From Clostridium facile (GTDB lineage: Bacteria; Bacillota; Clostridia; Oscillospirales; Ruminococcaceae): a DNA stretch of 64,000 bases. The notes beneath the pieces were generated by a model, which had not been told where the DNA came from, ran no database searches, and was given only the letters and a program-made list of their open reading frames with translations. Each line of letters begins with the position of its first letter. Position 1 is the stretch's first letter. The translations under genes and the position numbers were made by a program. The stretch is from NCBI RefSeq assembly GCF_014297275.1, contig NZ_JACOQK010000001.1:1674001-1738000 (forward strand), in the 5' to 3' direction. This document shows positions 25,469-34,889 of the stretch, piece by piece.

Positions 25469-26317
25469 ATCATCTATGGATATTGGGATCATATACCCAC
25501 ACTCTTCTTTTAACTGCCATATCTTTTTTATATCTGTTCCTGGAACATTATAATCTCTTTTTAACATTATTATAGGATTGTCTAATTTATCTTTCTCTTT
25601 CGATTCAAAATAAACTAAGGCTTGTAAGGTATAGTCAATAAGTATCTCTAATTTCTGACTATCACTTATTTTAGAATCATAATTTGCAATGTCAATCTTT
25701 GTTATTGGTACTTTGAACGATATTAAATAATTATTTTTGCAATTTTTCACAAAACCATCTGCTATATCATAGTCTTTGTAACAAATTGATAAAGTTTTTA
25801 ATATTTCTGGTGAACCTAGCCAACCCCTACAATAATCTTTTAAAAATTTACTAACAAATAAATATCCATTTACGTTAAAATCATAAGTAGATGCTTTGCC
25901 TATCCCAAATCTCATTAATATCATGCGATCGCAACAATCCCAGGACAATTTATGAATATCCACTTTTTTATTATACCGTTCCATAAAAATTTGATTGTTT
26001 TTAAATGTAAATTTAAACCCTAACCCCTTTAAATATTTAGAAAGATTATTTTCAGTAGTTAAAACTTGTGGTAAAGTAGAAATTCCCTCTTTTCTAATAG
26101 AATCTACATCTCTTCTAGGTGCTATATGATGAATCATAATACTATCAACAGTTTTTAATTCATGACAGTTACAAAATTTCTTTAAGTTTTGTAAATTTAT
26201 TTGCCTTGGATTATTTATATTCTCTTTAATATAATGTTGAATTTGTTCTATATCCATGTTGAAGATATATGCAATTGATTGATACAAATCGTCTTTACTT
26301 AAAGTATTCAAAATCAT
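25463..26317 (-). CDS. Unrecognised 284-residue protein, AT-rich, possibly acquired
   Basis: I do not recognise this family. The product has no signal peptide or membrane helix. An N-terminal helical region (1-50) is followed by MIHHIAPRRDVDSIRKEGI. This H-x(n)-S-I-x3-G pattern resembles the NAD-binding first strand of some ADP-ribosyltransferase folds, but the match is only in style. DFNVNGYLFV (near 150) and ALVYFES (near 238) are further ordered segments. The gene is visibly more AT-rich than its neighbours (one 60-base line near 25741 has 14 G/C), which suggests transfer. I chose the ATG at 26317 behind AGGTG; a GTG lies three codons upstream. It follows the methyltransferase gene by 35 bases, so co-transcription is likely. 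Confidence 0.7.
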   Translation of the reverse strand: MILNTLSKDDLYQSIAYIFNMDIEQIQHYIKENINNPRQINLQNLKKFCNCHELKTVDSIMIHHIAPRRDVDSIRKEGISTLPQVLTTENNLSKYLKGLGFKFTFKNNQIFMERYNKKVDIHKLSWDCCDRMILMRFGIGKASTYDFNVNGYLFVSKFLKDYCRGWLGSPEILKTLSICYKDYDIADGFVKNCKNNYLISFKVPITKIDIANYDSKISDSQKLEILIDYTLQALVYFESKEKDKLDNPIIMLKRDYNVPGTDIKKIWQLKEECGYMIPISIDDK

Positions 26318-26352
26318 TTTTATCACCTAGATTTCTTATCCAACTACAACTT

Positions 26353-27714
26353 TTAACATTCTTTGTTGAGAAGGATTACGGTTTCTATATGTAACGTGCG
26401 GGAAAATAAGTCAACAGGAGTAATTTTTTGTACCTGATAACCTTTCTCATCCAACATTTTACAATCTCGTGCTGCTGTAGCGGGATTGCAAGAAATCATA
26501 ACAATCCGCTCTGGAGCCATATGGCAAACACTATCCAGCACCTGTTGGCTACATCCTTTTCTTGGTGGATCCAGCAAAACCACATCGGGGTGAATTTTTT
26601 CCTGCTCTAAAACCTGCACTGCTTGAGAAGCGTCCCCACACAAAAATCTTGTGTTCGATAATTCCATAGATTCTGCATTCTTTTTCGCATTTTCCACTGC
26701 CTCTGGAACAACTTCTACTCCAATGAGAGTTCCAATTTGATCCGCCATAGATAATCCAATGGTTCCTGCACCACAGTATAAATCAATTACAGTTTCCCCT
26801 CCAGATAAACCTGCATATTCTTTTGCAATATCATAAAGCCGCTCTGCCTGATTATGGTTAACTTGATAAAAGGACAGCGGAGATAGTTCTACTGGAACCC
26901 CACAAAGTTGGTCTAAAATCGTATCCTTTCCATAAATTGTGGTACAGTGTTTTCCCAAAATAACATTGGTTTTATCCTTATTGCAGTTAATGATAATGCT
27001 GGTAATCTGAGGGTTACAATCTAATAAACGTTGAATTAAGATATCCTGATGATGGAGAAAATCCTTGGTTAACACCAAACAGACCATAATTTCACCTGAT
27101 ACTTCCCCTCGGCGCAAGTAAATATTCCGTACAATTCCCTGATGTTTTAACTCATCATAAACAGGAATTTGAAATTCATTGATAAAATTCAACACACAAT
27201 CTACAATTGGTTGAAATTCTTCCGGTTGTAGTAAACAATTATCACAGGATACAACTCGATGGCTTCGGTTTGCGAAAAAGCCTGCTACAGCCTTACCATC
27301 TTTTCGTGTAACTGGAAACTGTGCTTTATTCCGGTAATGGTTTACCTGTAGATTTTCTACTAACGGAGATACCTGACAAGAAATTCCTCCAATTCTTTCA
27401 AAACAATCAGAAACCATCTTATGCTTTAACTGGCATTCCGATTCATAGGAAATATGGCGTAAAGCACATCCCCCGCATTGACGAAAATAAGGGCAATCCA
27501 CTTCAATTCGGTCAGGAGAAGCTGTAATAAAAGAATCCACAATCCCAAAACCATAATTTTTTAATACTTTTACTATCCTTACATTGATTTTATCCCCTTT
27601 TGCTGTCATAGGGACAAAAATAACAAAATCATCAATTTTTCCTACGCCATTACCATCGCTATTTAAATCAATAATTTCCATAGGTAAAACCATATTCTTT
27701 TTTAATTTTTCCAT
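26353..27714 (-). CDS. 23S rRNA (uracil-5-)-methyltransferase, RlmD/RumA family
   Basis: The 453-residue protein has three parts. An N-terminal TRAM domain comes first (about 8-62). Then come the Fe-S cysteines CPYFRQCGGCALRH, with a fourth Cys further on. The C-terminal methyltransferase has DLYCGAGTIGLSMA for S-adenosylmethionine, VLLDPPRKG, and the catalytic Cys in ISCNPATAARDC. It methylates C5 of a uracil in 23S rRNA. Clostridia often carry several paralogues acting on different uracils, so the exact position is unsure. AAGGAAGG precedes the ATG. Confidence 0.92.
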   Translation of the reverse strand: MEKLKKNMVLPMEIIDLNSDGNGVGKIDDFVIFVPMTAKGDKINVRIVKVLKNYGFGIVDSFITASPDRIEVDCPYFRQCGGCALRHISYESECQLKHKMVSDCFERIGGISCQVSPLVENLQVNHYRNKAQFPVTRKDGKAVAGFFANRSHRVVSCDNCLLQPEEFQPIVDCVLNFINEFQIPVYDELKHQGIVRNIYLRRGEVSGEIMVCLVLTKDFLHHQDILIQRLLDCNPQITSIIINCNKDKTNVILGKHCTTIYGKDTILDQLCGVPVELSPLSFYQVNHNQAERLYDIAKEYAGLSGGETVIDLYCGAGTIGLSMADQIGTLIGVEVVPEAVENAKKNAESMELSNTRFLCGDASQAVQVLEQEKIHPDVVLLDPPRKGCSQQVLDSVCHMAPERIVMISCNPATAARDCKMLDEKGYQVQKITPVDLFSRTLHIETVILLNKEC

Positions 27715-27836
27715 TTATGCCTTCCTTTATCTTGATTACAACTCGATTTATTTAAAACTAAGCTCTTATATCATAAAACAATGTATTTTAAGCCTTTTTT
27801 CAGTATAACGGATATTTCTTTTAATTACAATACAAA

Positions 27837-27871
27837 ATCCTGCCGTGAATCCTAAAAATTCACGGCAGGAT
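27837..27871 (-). terminator. Terminator of the penicillin-binding protein gene
   Basis: A perfect 14-base stem, ATCCTGCCGTGAAT (27837-27850) with ATTCACGGCAGGAT (27858-27871), lies 21 bases behind the stop codon on the minus strand and is followed there by TTTTG. Confidence 0.9.
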
Positions 27872-27892
27872 CGAAAAAATCAAAGGTAACCA

Positions 27893-30100
27893 TTAACCAT
27901 GTACACTACACGTTCCAGGCTTATTATCCTTTTTATAGTAACCTGTTGCTGTAGATGGACAGCCCGAAGTAGCTATCATCCCTGTCTCTGTACAATAAGT
28001 TGCTTCCACTACATCACTGCTTAGTTGAAAACTCTTATTTTGACTATCAGATAAAATATCACTCATAATTGTTTTCCAGGCAGCAACTTGCTTCTTTAAC
28101 CCTTTATTCTTTGTAATATCATAGTTTTGCTCATAGCCAAACCAAATACCAGCAATATAATCCGGTGTTAATCCCACAAAAGTAGAGTCAAAATCGTCAT
28201 TAGTAGTACCAGTTTTACCTAGGATTTCAATTCCATTAATATCACCAATCGCACGGGCTGTACCACTGGAACCTACTACAACCTGGCGCAATAAGCGATT
28301 CATAATCGTAGCAGTATCCTCACTGATCACCTGATTGGTGCTCAAATCTTTTTTCAGAACCTCATCTCCAGCAGCATTTGTTACACTGGTATAGGTATGG
28401 GATTCCGTAAAGTAGCCGCCATTCCCGAAAATTTGGTAAGCATTTGTCAACTCGTCTAAATGGACACCATTGCTCAAAGAACCCAAACTCATTGGTGCTA
28501 AGTTAGCATCAGCAGATTCAGTTAAATCGGTAAAACCTAAACTTTTTGTCAAAAAGTCATAACTTTTTTTAGGAGTTAATGTTTGATCTAATTTAATTGG
28601 AATACGGTTTAATGACATCTCAACTGCTTTTTGGATTGTTACACTGCCATAACTTTTTCCACCAAAGTTCTGTGGCTCCCACATGGTTCCATCTGGCTGT
28701 TCAATCGAAATTGGCTCATCCTGCATGATACTGGAGTAATGGCACAAATCTTCCTCAATTGCCAAAGAATAAATACTCAATGGCTTTATAGCGGAACCTG
28801 GGGACCGTTGCCCTTGTACTGCACGGTTAATAACGCTTCTATCTCCAGGAGGCTTTTCTCCAATTCCCCCAACTACTGCTTTCATGGCACCATTATAATC
28901 ATATAGTACCATAGCGGATTGGAACGGATTCCCTCCATTTTCAGCGCGGTCCGTTGATTCCTTTATAATATCATAGTTCGCAAAAGTAGAACTTTCCTGA
29001 TAATGCTGTTCCAATTTTTTCTGAGCATTTACATCCATTGTTGTATGGATAATATAACCGCTAGTTTTTATCTTTGCTTCTGCTGTTTCCTTATCATAAC
29101 CGTATTCTTCCATAAGGTCATTGCGCACCTCATTAATTACAGCATCTACAAAATAGCTTTGATAATTGGAACCATCCATATTTCCAGTTACTTGTCCTTG
29201 GTTTACTTCCACAGGAGTAGCAATAGCATTCTGGTAATCCGCCTCTTCAATCAGACCTTGATCATACATATTTTTCAAAATCCAATCGCGGCGCTCCTTA
29301 TTTTTTTCTGGATTATGAATTGGTTCATAGGTAGAAGGGCTTCTGGTAATTGCTGCAATGGAAGCACACTCTGGCAGAGTTAACTCTGAAACATCTTTAT
29401 TAAAATATAACTTTGCTGCGGCACCTACACCTTCGTAGTCACCATTCTTTCCACCAATCGTAATAATATTTAAATATGCCTGTAGAATTTCATCTTTGGA
29501 ATAGGTACGCTCCAAACTCATAGCATTAAAAATTTCCCGGACTTTTCTCCCCGCACTATGAGCATTGTCATTGGTAATATTTTTTACAAGCTGTTGGGTA
29601 ATTGTAGAACCACCCTGTTCGGTATCCCAGAAATGCAAAATCATATTGGCGAATGCCAAAAATGTACGTTTAAAGTCCACTCCTTCGTGTTCATAAAAAC
29701 GCTTGTCTTCAATTGCGATAAAAGCATTTTTCAGATCTTCCGGGCAATCCTGAATATCCACCCAAATACGTTTGGTGCCAGTAGAAAGTTTAGAGACTTC
29801 TATCTCACCATCCGGGTTTGCGGGATCTGGCGCCATAATGGTTGTAATTCCAGCTGTTTGAATATCCTCTTTTGCTAAACTAATGGTAGAATCTGTTTCG
29901 GTTGCTTTCATAACGTAAACAGTCAATGCAGTAACTACAATACTGCCTGTAATAATACAAATCAAAAACAAACAAACAACAGCCTTTCCAATAAAAGCGG
30001 CAATGCGTTTTCCTTTACTACGCTGATGTTTTTGTTTTTTTGGCTTTTTGCTCGATTGTTTTTTCTGGACATCTGAACTATAGATATCTTTTGAGCTCAT
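27893..30100 (-). CDS. Class A penicillin-binding protein (PBP1A-type transglycosylase/transpeptidase)
   Basis: A bifunctional cell-wall synthase of 735 residues: it polymerises lipid II and cross-links the peptides outside the membrane. A basic cytoplasmic tail (1-32) leads into one membrane helix (about 33-64). The GT51 domain shows IEDKRFYEHEGVDF and GGSTITQQLVKN. The transpeptidase has the active-site SxxK (SPGSAIKP), SLN and KTGTT. The short C-terminal tail contains three cysteines (YCTETG, SGCPST, GTCSVHG), unusual but known in clostridial PBPs. It is monocistronic, with AAAGGAGG well ahead of the ATG. Confidence 0.95.
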   Translation of the reverse strand: MSSKDIYSSDVQKKQSSKKPKKQKHQRSKGKRIAAFIGKAVVCLFLICIITGSIVVTALTVYVMKATETDSTISLAKEDIQTAGITTIMAPDPANPDGEIEVSKLSTGTKRIWVDIQDCPEDLKNAFIAIEDKRFYEHEGVDFKRTFLAFANMILHFWDTEQGGSTITQQLVKNITNDNAHSAGRKVREIFNAMSLERTYSKDEILQAYLNIITIGGKNGDYEGVGAAAKLYFNKDVSELTLPECASIAAITRSPSTYEPIHNPEKNKERRDWILKNMYDQGLIEEADYQNAIATPVEVNQGQVTGNMDGSNYQSYFVDAVINEVRNDLMEEYGYDKETAEAKIKTSGYIIHTTMDVNAQKKLEQHYQESSTFANYDIIKESTDRAENGGNPFQSAMVLYDYNGAMKAVVGGIGEKPPGDRSVINRAVQGQRSPGSAIKPLSIYSLAIEEDLCHYSSIMQDEPISIEQPDGTMWEPQNFGGKSYGSVTIQKAVEMSLNRIPIKLDQTLTPKKSYDFLTKSLGFTDLTESADANLAPMSLGSLSNGVHLDELTNAYQIFGNGGYFTESHTYTSVTNAAGDEVLKKDLSTNQVISEDTATIMNRLLRQVVVGSSGTARAIGDINGIEILGKTGTTNDDFDSTFVGLTPDYIAGIWFGYEQNYDITKNKGLKKQVAAWKTIMSDILSDSQNKSFQLSSDVVEATYCTETGMIATSGCPSTATGYYKKDNKPGTCSVHG

Positions 30101-30505
30101 CGAGTATAACGCCTCCTTTTCTCAGGTTAAACTGTCGGCAATGCATCCCTCCAGGTGCATTTTCTATCGTTGGTCAATAATAAGTTTATGCTGCAAAAAC
30201 CTCTTTCAAAAACACTGGAACTTTTATTTTTCTCTATTTTAAAAAAGTTACAATACAAAATGATTATAGCATAGATTATTTTTTTTGTTAAGTAGTTTGT
30301 GTAGTTTTCATAATTTCCATCAATGTTTTTAATGAAAAAATAAATTTTTTCTGTCATTTTCACTTTAAAATTTCCAAATATTCATAAAAATTCATTCAAA
30401 CTGATTTTATTTTTACTGGATGATCCAAACACAATTTTCGCTGTTTTGACGTATAATATTCCAGTTTATGGGAAGATTAAAGATATCCAGAAAGGAGTGG
30501 ATTGG
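30101..30505. other. Divergent intergenic region between PBP and BofC-domain genes
   Basis: This gap must hold the promoters for both divergent genes. A TATAAT (about 30450) lies 55 bases ahead of the plus-strand gene, without a good -35. The only longer frame (30127-30363, minus) has AT-rich, non-coding-like composition. I see no RNA gene. Confidence 0.4.
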
Positions 30506-30829
30506 ATGAACAAAACCAATTATTTGCTCGCTATTTTAACAGGTGCTTTCATTTTATTAACAGCAACCATTGTAATTGCTGTTAGTACCCAACGCAACCA
30601 ATCTGTTTCAAAACCAATTAATACTGCTTCTACCACAACATGTGCTTATATTATGAAAGAATATCAAGGAAAAATTGGAATCTTTCTTCCAACAGAATCT
30701 GAACCTTATGAAATTTTGCCAACCGATATCTCCGTTTTACCTGAGTTTGATCAAATCGCTTTGCGGCAAGGCATTGAACTACAAAGTAAACAGGAATTGA
30801 ATCGGCTTATCGAGGATTTTGACGGTTAG
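30506..30829 (+). CDS. BofC C-terminal domain-containing membrane-anchored protein
   Basis: The 107-residue product has one N-terminal membrane helix (about 5-28) followed by an extracytoplasmic domain: CAYIMKEYQGKIGIFLP, then LPEFDQIALRQGIELQSKQELNRLIEDF. This is the BofC C-terminal ('bypass of forespore C') domain, often a stand-alone short protein in clostridia; full BofC modulates sigma-K checkpoint proteolysis. A sporulation role here is inference. I chose the ATG at 30506 behind AAAGGAG. Its stop overlaps the stop of the opposing gene. Confidence 0.82.
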   Translation: MNKTNYLLAILTGAFILLTATIVIAVSTQRNQSVSKPINTASTTTCAYIMKEYQGKIGIFLPTESEPYEILPTDISVLPEFDQIALRQGIELQSKQELNRLIEDFDG

Positions 30830-32091
30830 TAGTCTTCCTCTTTTACAACCTGTAATTTTTCAATTAATAAAGAAGTAATCCGCTGTTGGTTTAATTGCTG
30901 TACCGTTACTTTTAAACCCGCCTGCGTAAAACTTTCCCCTTGTTGTGGAAGCTTCTGAAATTGTTCTAATACCCAGCCGCCTACTGTATTACTTTCTGTT
31001 TCAAATTGGAATGGATGATAATCAATTTCTTCAAATAAATCATCAATTCCCATATCTGGGTTGATCAAATATGCCGTATCTGATAGCTTTTGGACATCTT
31101 GGACAACCGTTTCATTTTTATCGTAAATATCTCCAACTAGTTCTTCCAACATATCCTCTACTGTAATAATCCCCTCTACTCCACCATATTGGTCGGTAAC
31201 AACCGCCATATGCTCTTGTCTTTGTTGGATTTGCTTAAATAAATCGGATATTTTCGTTTGAGGTGGGACAAACAGAGGTTTTTGCAAAATTGGCAAAATA
31301 GAAAAATCATGGCTTTTAATATATTCGCGGAAAAAGTCCCGTTCGTATAAAATACCAATAATATTATCGATATCCTTTTTATAAATCGGAATTCTGGAAA
31401 AACCTTTTTCCAAAAATAGGCTACACAGAGTCTCGTTATCTGTATTGAGTTCAGCAGAAACTAAATCTACACGTGGTGTTAATACCTGCTCCGCTGTGGT
31501 TTCATCAAAATCCAAAGCAGACCGTACCAACTTGCTTTCATGGTCTTCTAAAACGCCTTCGTCCTCAATTTCCTCTATGATTACCTTAAGCTCCTGCTCG
31601 GTTACCGATGGTGCCTGGTTCGATTTTGTAAACTTAGCCATTAAATCTTTCAATTTTCCAAACAAGAAAATAAATGGACGGAAAATTACTGTGATAAATA
31701 AAATAAAACCAGATGATTTTAGCGCTGTAGATTCCGCATGGTCTTTTGCAAAACTTTTTGGCAAGATTTCTCCTCCAATTAATACTAAAATAGTAATTAC
31801 AATGGTGGATATCCCAGGGCCTGCTGCACCAAAATATTTGGTAAACAGCACCGTACCAATAGAGGCTGTAGCAATATTAACAATATTATTTCCAATTAAA
31901 ATTGCTGTTAAAATACGGTTAAAATCCTTAGATAATCTTAATACACGTTTTGCTTGTTTATTTCCTTCGGCAGCATAGCTTTTAATACGGATTCTATTAA
32001 AACTGGAAAACGCTGTCTCAGAAGAAGAAAAAATAGCGGAAAAAACAATTAAAATTAACACAACAAGCCATAACACATCAGTGCTATCCAC
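30826..32091 (-). CDS. Hemolysin-family / CNNM transporter-domain protein with CBS pair
   Basis: A 421-residue membrane protein: DUF21/CNNM domain with three or four helices (about 5-160), a linker with the acidic EEIEDEGVLEDHESKLVRSALD helix region, a CBS pair (about 200-325, with TPRVDLVSAE and the VVTDQYGGVEGIITVEDMLEELVGDI signature), and a C-terminal CorC/HlyC domain. Members are linked to Mg2+ or other divalent-cation handling; the name hemolysin is historical. It starts at GTG 32091, with AAAGGAG 12 bases upstream. The stop codons of this and the opposing gene overlap. Confidence 0.9.
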   Translation of the reverse strand: MDSTDVLWLVVLILIVFSAIFSSSETAFSSFNRIRIKSYAAEGNKQAKRVLRLSKDFNRILTAILIGNNIVNIATASIGTVLFTKYFGAAGPGISTIVITILVLIGGEILPKSFAKDHAESTALKSSGFILFITVIFRPFIFLFGKLKDLMAKFTKSNQAPSVTEQELKVIIEEIEDEGVLEDHESKLVRSALDFDETTAEQVLTPRVDLVSAELNTDNETLCSLFLEKGFSRIPIYKKDIDNIIGILYERDFFREYIKSHDFSILPILQKPLFVPPQTKISDLFKQIQQRQEHMAVVTDQYGGVEGIITVEDMLEELVGDIYDKNETVVQDVQKLSDTAYLINPDMGIDDLFEEIDYHPFQFETESNTVGGWVLEQFQKLPQQGESFTQAGLKVTVQQLNQQRITSLLIEKLQVVKEEDY

Positions 32092-32358
32092 GAAAAAGTC
32101 ACTCTCCTTTTATTTTTATCAATCCTATTGTGGATGTATTGATTTTATAATTTGTCTACATGGTAATCAAACCAATCTTTCTAATAAATATCTTTTTATC
32201 ATTTAGGGAACAACACTACTGAGATTATCATTTGATATAATCCCCTATTGTATTATTGTATCAAACCATGAAAAAAAACACAAGCCTCTTTCCTTTTATT
32301 TCAATTTATGTTAAAATAAATATAAATAGCTTTTTGAATCATTACAAGGAGGGATTAT

Positions 32359-32970
32359 ATGGCGTCCACCTTTTTAAAAAATGATGAACCTGGCAGTTTA
32401 TCGGATATTTATGAAATTAAAATTTTGATTTGTTATCTACTAAGCTGTATTGAACAGCCTTTAAGCAAAGAACAGGTAAACTATGTATTCCAGTTTAACA
32501 GCATTGTCAATTATTTTAGTTTTTGCCAGGCCCTCAAAGAGTTGATTGATACACACCATATTGAAGAAATCTTTTCTGTTGAGGATGGCAAAAAAATTCT
32601 ACAGTTAATGCCTATGGGGAAAAATACTGCCTCTACCTTGTCAGGAATTTTACAAAAATCTACTAGAGATAAAATTATATCTACCGCAAAGCAAGTTTTG
32701 GCATCGGAACAGCAGGAACGGGACCATCAAGTATCTGTGACCAAAGTAGAGGATGGATATATGGTTCACTTGGTTATCCACGATATTGGCAGTGATTTAC
32801 TAGAGATGACTTTATTTGCCCCAGATAAACAGGCTGCACAACAAATGGCAGAACGGTTTAACCAGGACGCTGTAATACTTTACCGTGGTATGTTAGGGAT
32901 CCTACAAAATGATAGTATGTCAATCCACCAAATTGCGGATGAAATTGCAAAACAAAATAAATCCACATAA
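32359..32970 (+). CDS. DUF4364-family protein
   Basis: A 203-residue cytoplasmic protein of the DUF4364 family, found mostly in clostridia. It starts with a winged-helix-like region (YEIKILICYLLSCIEQPLSKEQVNYVF) that suggests DNA binding, and ends with a mixed alpha/beta domain. No function is established. GGAGGGATT precedes the ATG. It is monocistronic, with a shared terminator about 165 bases downstream. Confidence 0.85.
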   Translation: MASTFLKNDEPGSLSDIYEIKILICYLLSCIEQPLSKEQVNYVFQFNSIVNYFSFCQALKELIDTHHIEEIFSVEDGKKILQLMPMGKNTASTLSGILQKSTRDKIISTAKQVLASEQQERDHQVSVTKVEDGYMVHLVIHDIGSDLLEMTLFAPDKQAAQQMAERFNQDAVILYRGMLGILQNDSMSIHQIADEIAKQNKST

Positions 32971-33134
32971 AAAAGTCAATAAGTAACCTTTATCACAGGG
33001 TAAAGTTGGTACATCCAAAAATTTTTATTTTAGTAGGTATCCTTGTAAAAATGAATTTTAAGTTTGTCATTTCAAACTTTATTTTCTAACGATGTTTCCT
33101 TTTAAACTAAAATTTATTCTACTGAAACAGATAA

Positions 33135-33170
33135 AAAAACTGGAACAATTAGATTGTTCCAGTTTTTATT
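33135..33170. terminator. Bidirectional terminator between DUF4364 gene and fabV
   Basis: A 15-base stem, AAAAACTGGAACAAT with ATTGTTCCAGTTTTT, has a three-base loop and A/T tails on both sides. It is twelve bases behind the fabV stop on the minus strand. Confidence 0.92.
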
Positions 33171-33178
33171 GTTTATTA

Positions 33179-34339
33179 CTACAGTTCAACGTCCTGAGTA
33201 TAATCTACACCATCTATCTGGAATCCAAACATATGGTAAAAATCTTCCCAATAACCATCTACATCTGCCATTTGGTCAATAGTTTCAGAGGAAATTTCAT
33301 CCCAGTATTTCATTACTTCCTGTTGAATTTCTGGTTTCATTTCGTAATCATCTAGTCGTATTTGGTTATCACTATCCACAACCGCATTTCCTTTACCAAG
33401 TTTTTCACGGAACAAACGGTTCATCTGTTCAATACATCCTTCATGCAATCCTTTTTCCTTCATTACTTTATATAAAATTGTAATGTACAGCGGAACTACT
33501 GGGATTGCCGCACTTGCTTGAGTTACCAAAGCTTTATTGACAGAAATATATGCTTTTACCCCTAAATCTCTTAACTGTTCTGTAATATCAATAGAGGTTT
33601 GATACAAATGTTTTTTTGCCATTCCAATTGTCCCATTATAATAGATTGGATGGGTTAATGCTGGACCAATATAGGAATATGCCACTGTAATAGAATTGGA
33701 AGCCAAAACGCCTGCTTCTGCTAAAGCTTTCATCCAATCCATCCAGTCTTCCCCGCCCATTACCTTAACAGTTGCTTCTATTTCTTCTTCGCTTGCTGGT
33801 GGAATACAAGCTTCTGTAACCTGACGGTTTTTTAAATCCAAGTTTTTATTTTTAAATTCTTCTCCAACTGTTTTTAATACGGAACGGTAAACAGTACCAT
33901 CTGCCATTGTACGGCGTGGGGCTGCTAAACTATAAACAACCATATCTACCTGTCCCAAGTCCTGACGGATGATTTGTATGATTTGATCTTTCACTTCCTG
34001 GGAAAAAGCATCACCATTAATTGTTTTTGCATATAGCCCATCTTGCTGTGCCTGCTGTTCAAACGCCAGATTATTATACCATCCTGCTGTTGCTGTCCTT
34101 TTGCCAGAAGCTGCACGTTCAAACATGACACCCAATGTAGCTGCCTGACATCCATACGCCGCTGTGATACGGGATGCAAGCCCATATCCGGTAGAGCTGC
34201 CGATCACCAATACTTTTTTTGGACCATCCACTGTACCTAATTTTTTTGTATATGCAATTTGCTGTTTCACATTTTCACGGCATCCTATCGGATGCGCTGT
34301 AGTACAAATAAAATCTCTAACTTTTGGTTCTACTACCAT
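33179..34339 (-). CDS. fabV: FabV/TER-type trans-2-enoyl-CoA or enoyl-ACP reductase
   Basis: The 386-residue NADH-dependent reductase reduces the double bond of enoyl-ACP (fatty acid synthesis) or of enoyl-CoA (butyrate or reverse beta-oxidation pathways). Seen are the cofactor loop VLVIGSSTGYGLASRI, the conserved VYSLAAPRRT, and the active-site Tyr/Lys region YIGPALTHPIYYNGTIGMAKKHL. The two family members cannot be told apart safely from sequence alone. I chose the ATG at 34339, eight bases behind AAAGGAG, over a start eight codons earlier. The 440-base gap upstream contains no recognised gene. Confidence 0.92.
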   Translation of the reverse strand: MVVEPKVRDFICTTAHPIGCRENVKQQIAYTKKLGTVDGPKKVLVIGSSTGYGLASRITAAYGCQAATLGVMFERAASGKRTATAGWYNNLAFEQQAQQDGLYAKTINGDAFSQEVKDQIIQIIRQDLGQVDMVVYSLAAPRRTMADGTVYRSVLKTVGEEFKNKNLDLKNRQVTEACIPPASEEEIEATVKVMGGEDWMDWMKALAEAGVLASNSITVAYSYIGPALTHPIYYNGTIGMAKKHLYQTSIDITEQLRDLGVKAYISVNKALVTQASAAIPVVPLYITILYKVMKEKGLHEGCIEQMNRLFREKLGKGNAVVDSDNQIRLDDYEMKPEIQQEVMKYWDEISSETIDQMADVDGYWEDFYHMFGFQIDGVDYTQDVEL

Positions 34340-34807
34340 TTTATTATCTCCTTTACAATCCAATTATCTTGTTTCCATCACAAATATTATTTTTATTGTA
34401 ACATAATTCGGATAAAAAAGAAAGATACTCCAATAAATTATATTAGAGGCATGGGAGATTATCAAATTGTGAAAGTTTATTTGCAACAACAATATCTTTT
34501 CGTTATACAAACCGAAACTAATTATGATAGTTTCTATTCATAAAATGTTCTATTTGCATTGCCTGTTTTGTATTCTCTCAAACAGTGGAATATAGAACTA
34601 TAATATTATTATTGATTCAAAATCAAAACAAAAAAATGGATTTAAAATATAATCTTAGAAACGGAAAATATTCTGCTTATATGTACCAAAAATACTTCAA
34701 TAAGTAATTTAATGTATCATATTATACACCCTTTATTATTGATATTTTTTTAAGTAGTTTCGATTATAAATAATTCATCTAAATACCAACATACTATCAT
34801 AAACCAG

Positions 34808-34848
34808 AAAGCCATCAAGTTCTAATATTAGAACTTGATGGCTTTTTC
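34808..34848. terminator. Terminator behind the first rhamnosidase gene
   Basis: A perfect 38-base palindrome, with arms AAAGCCATCAAGTTCTAAT and its complement and T-runs outside, lies 45 bases behind the minus-strand stop. The 34364-34807 stretch beside it is AT-rich and shows no gene. Confidence 0.9.
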
Positions 34849-34889
34849 TTATTCATTCCAATAGCTTATTTCGCTATTACAACTAAATT

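Noticed and set aside
30127..30363. A 78-codon minus-strand frame between the PBP and BofC-domain genes
   Set aside because: AT-rich composition, no good ribosome-binding site, no recognisable protein pattern; it lies where the promoters of the divergent genes must be.
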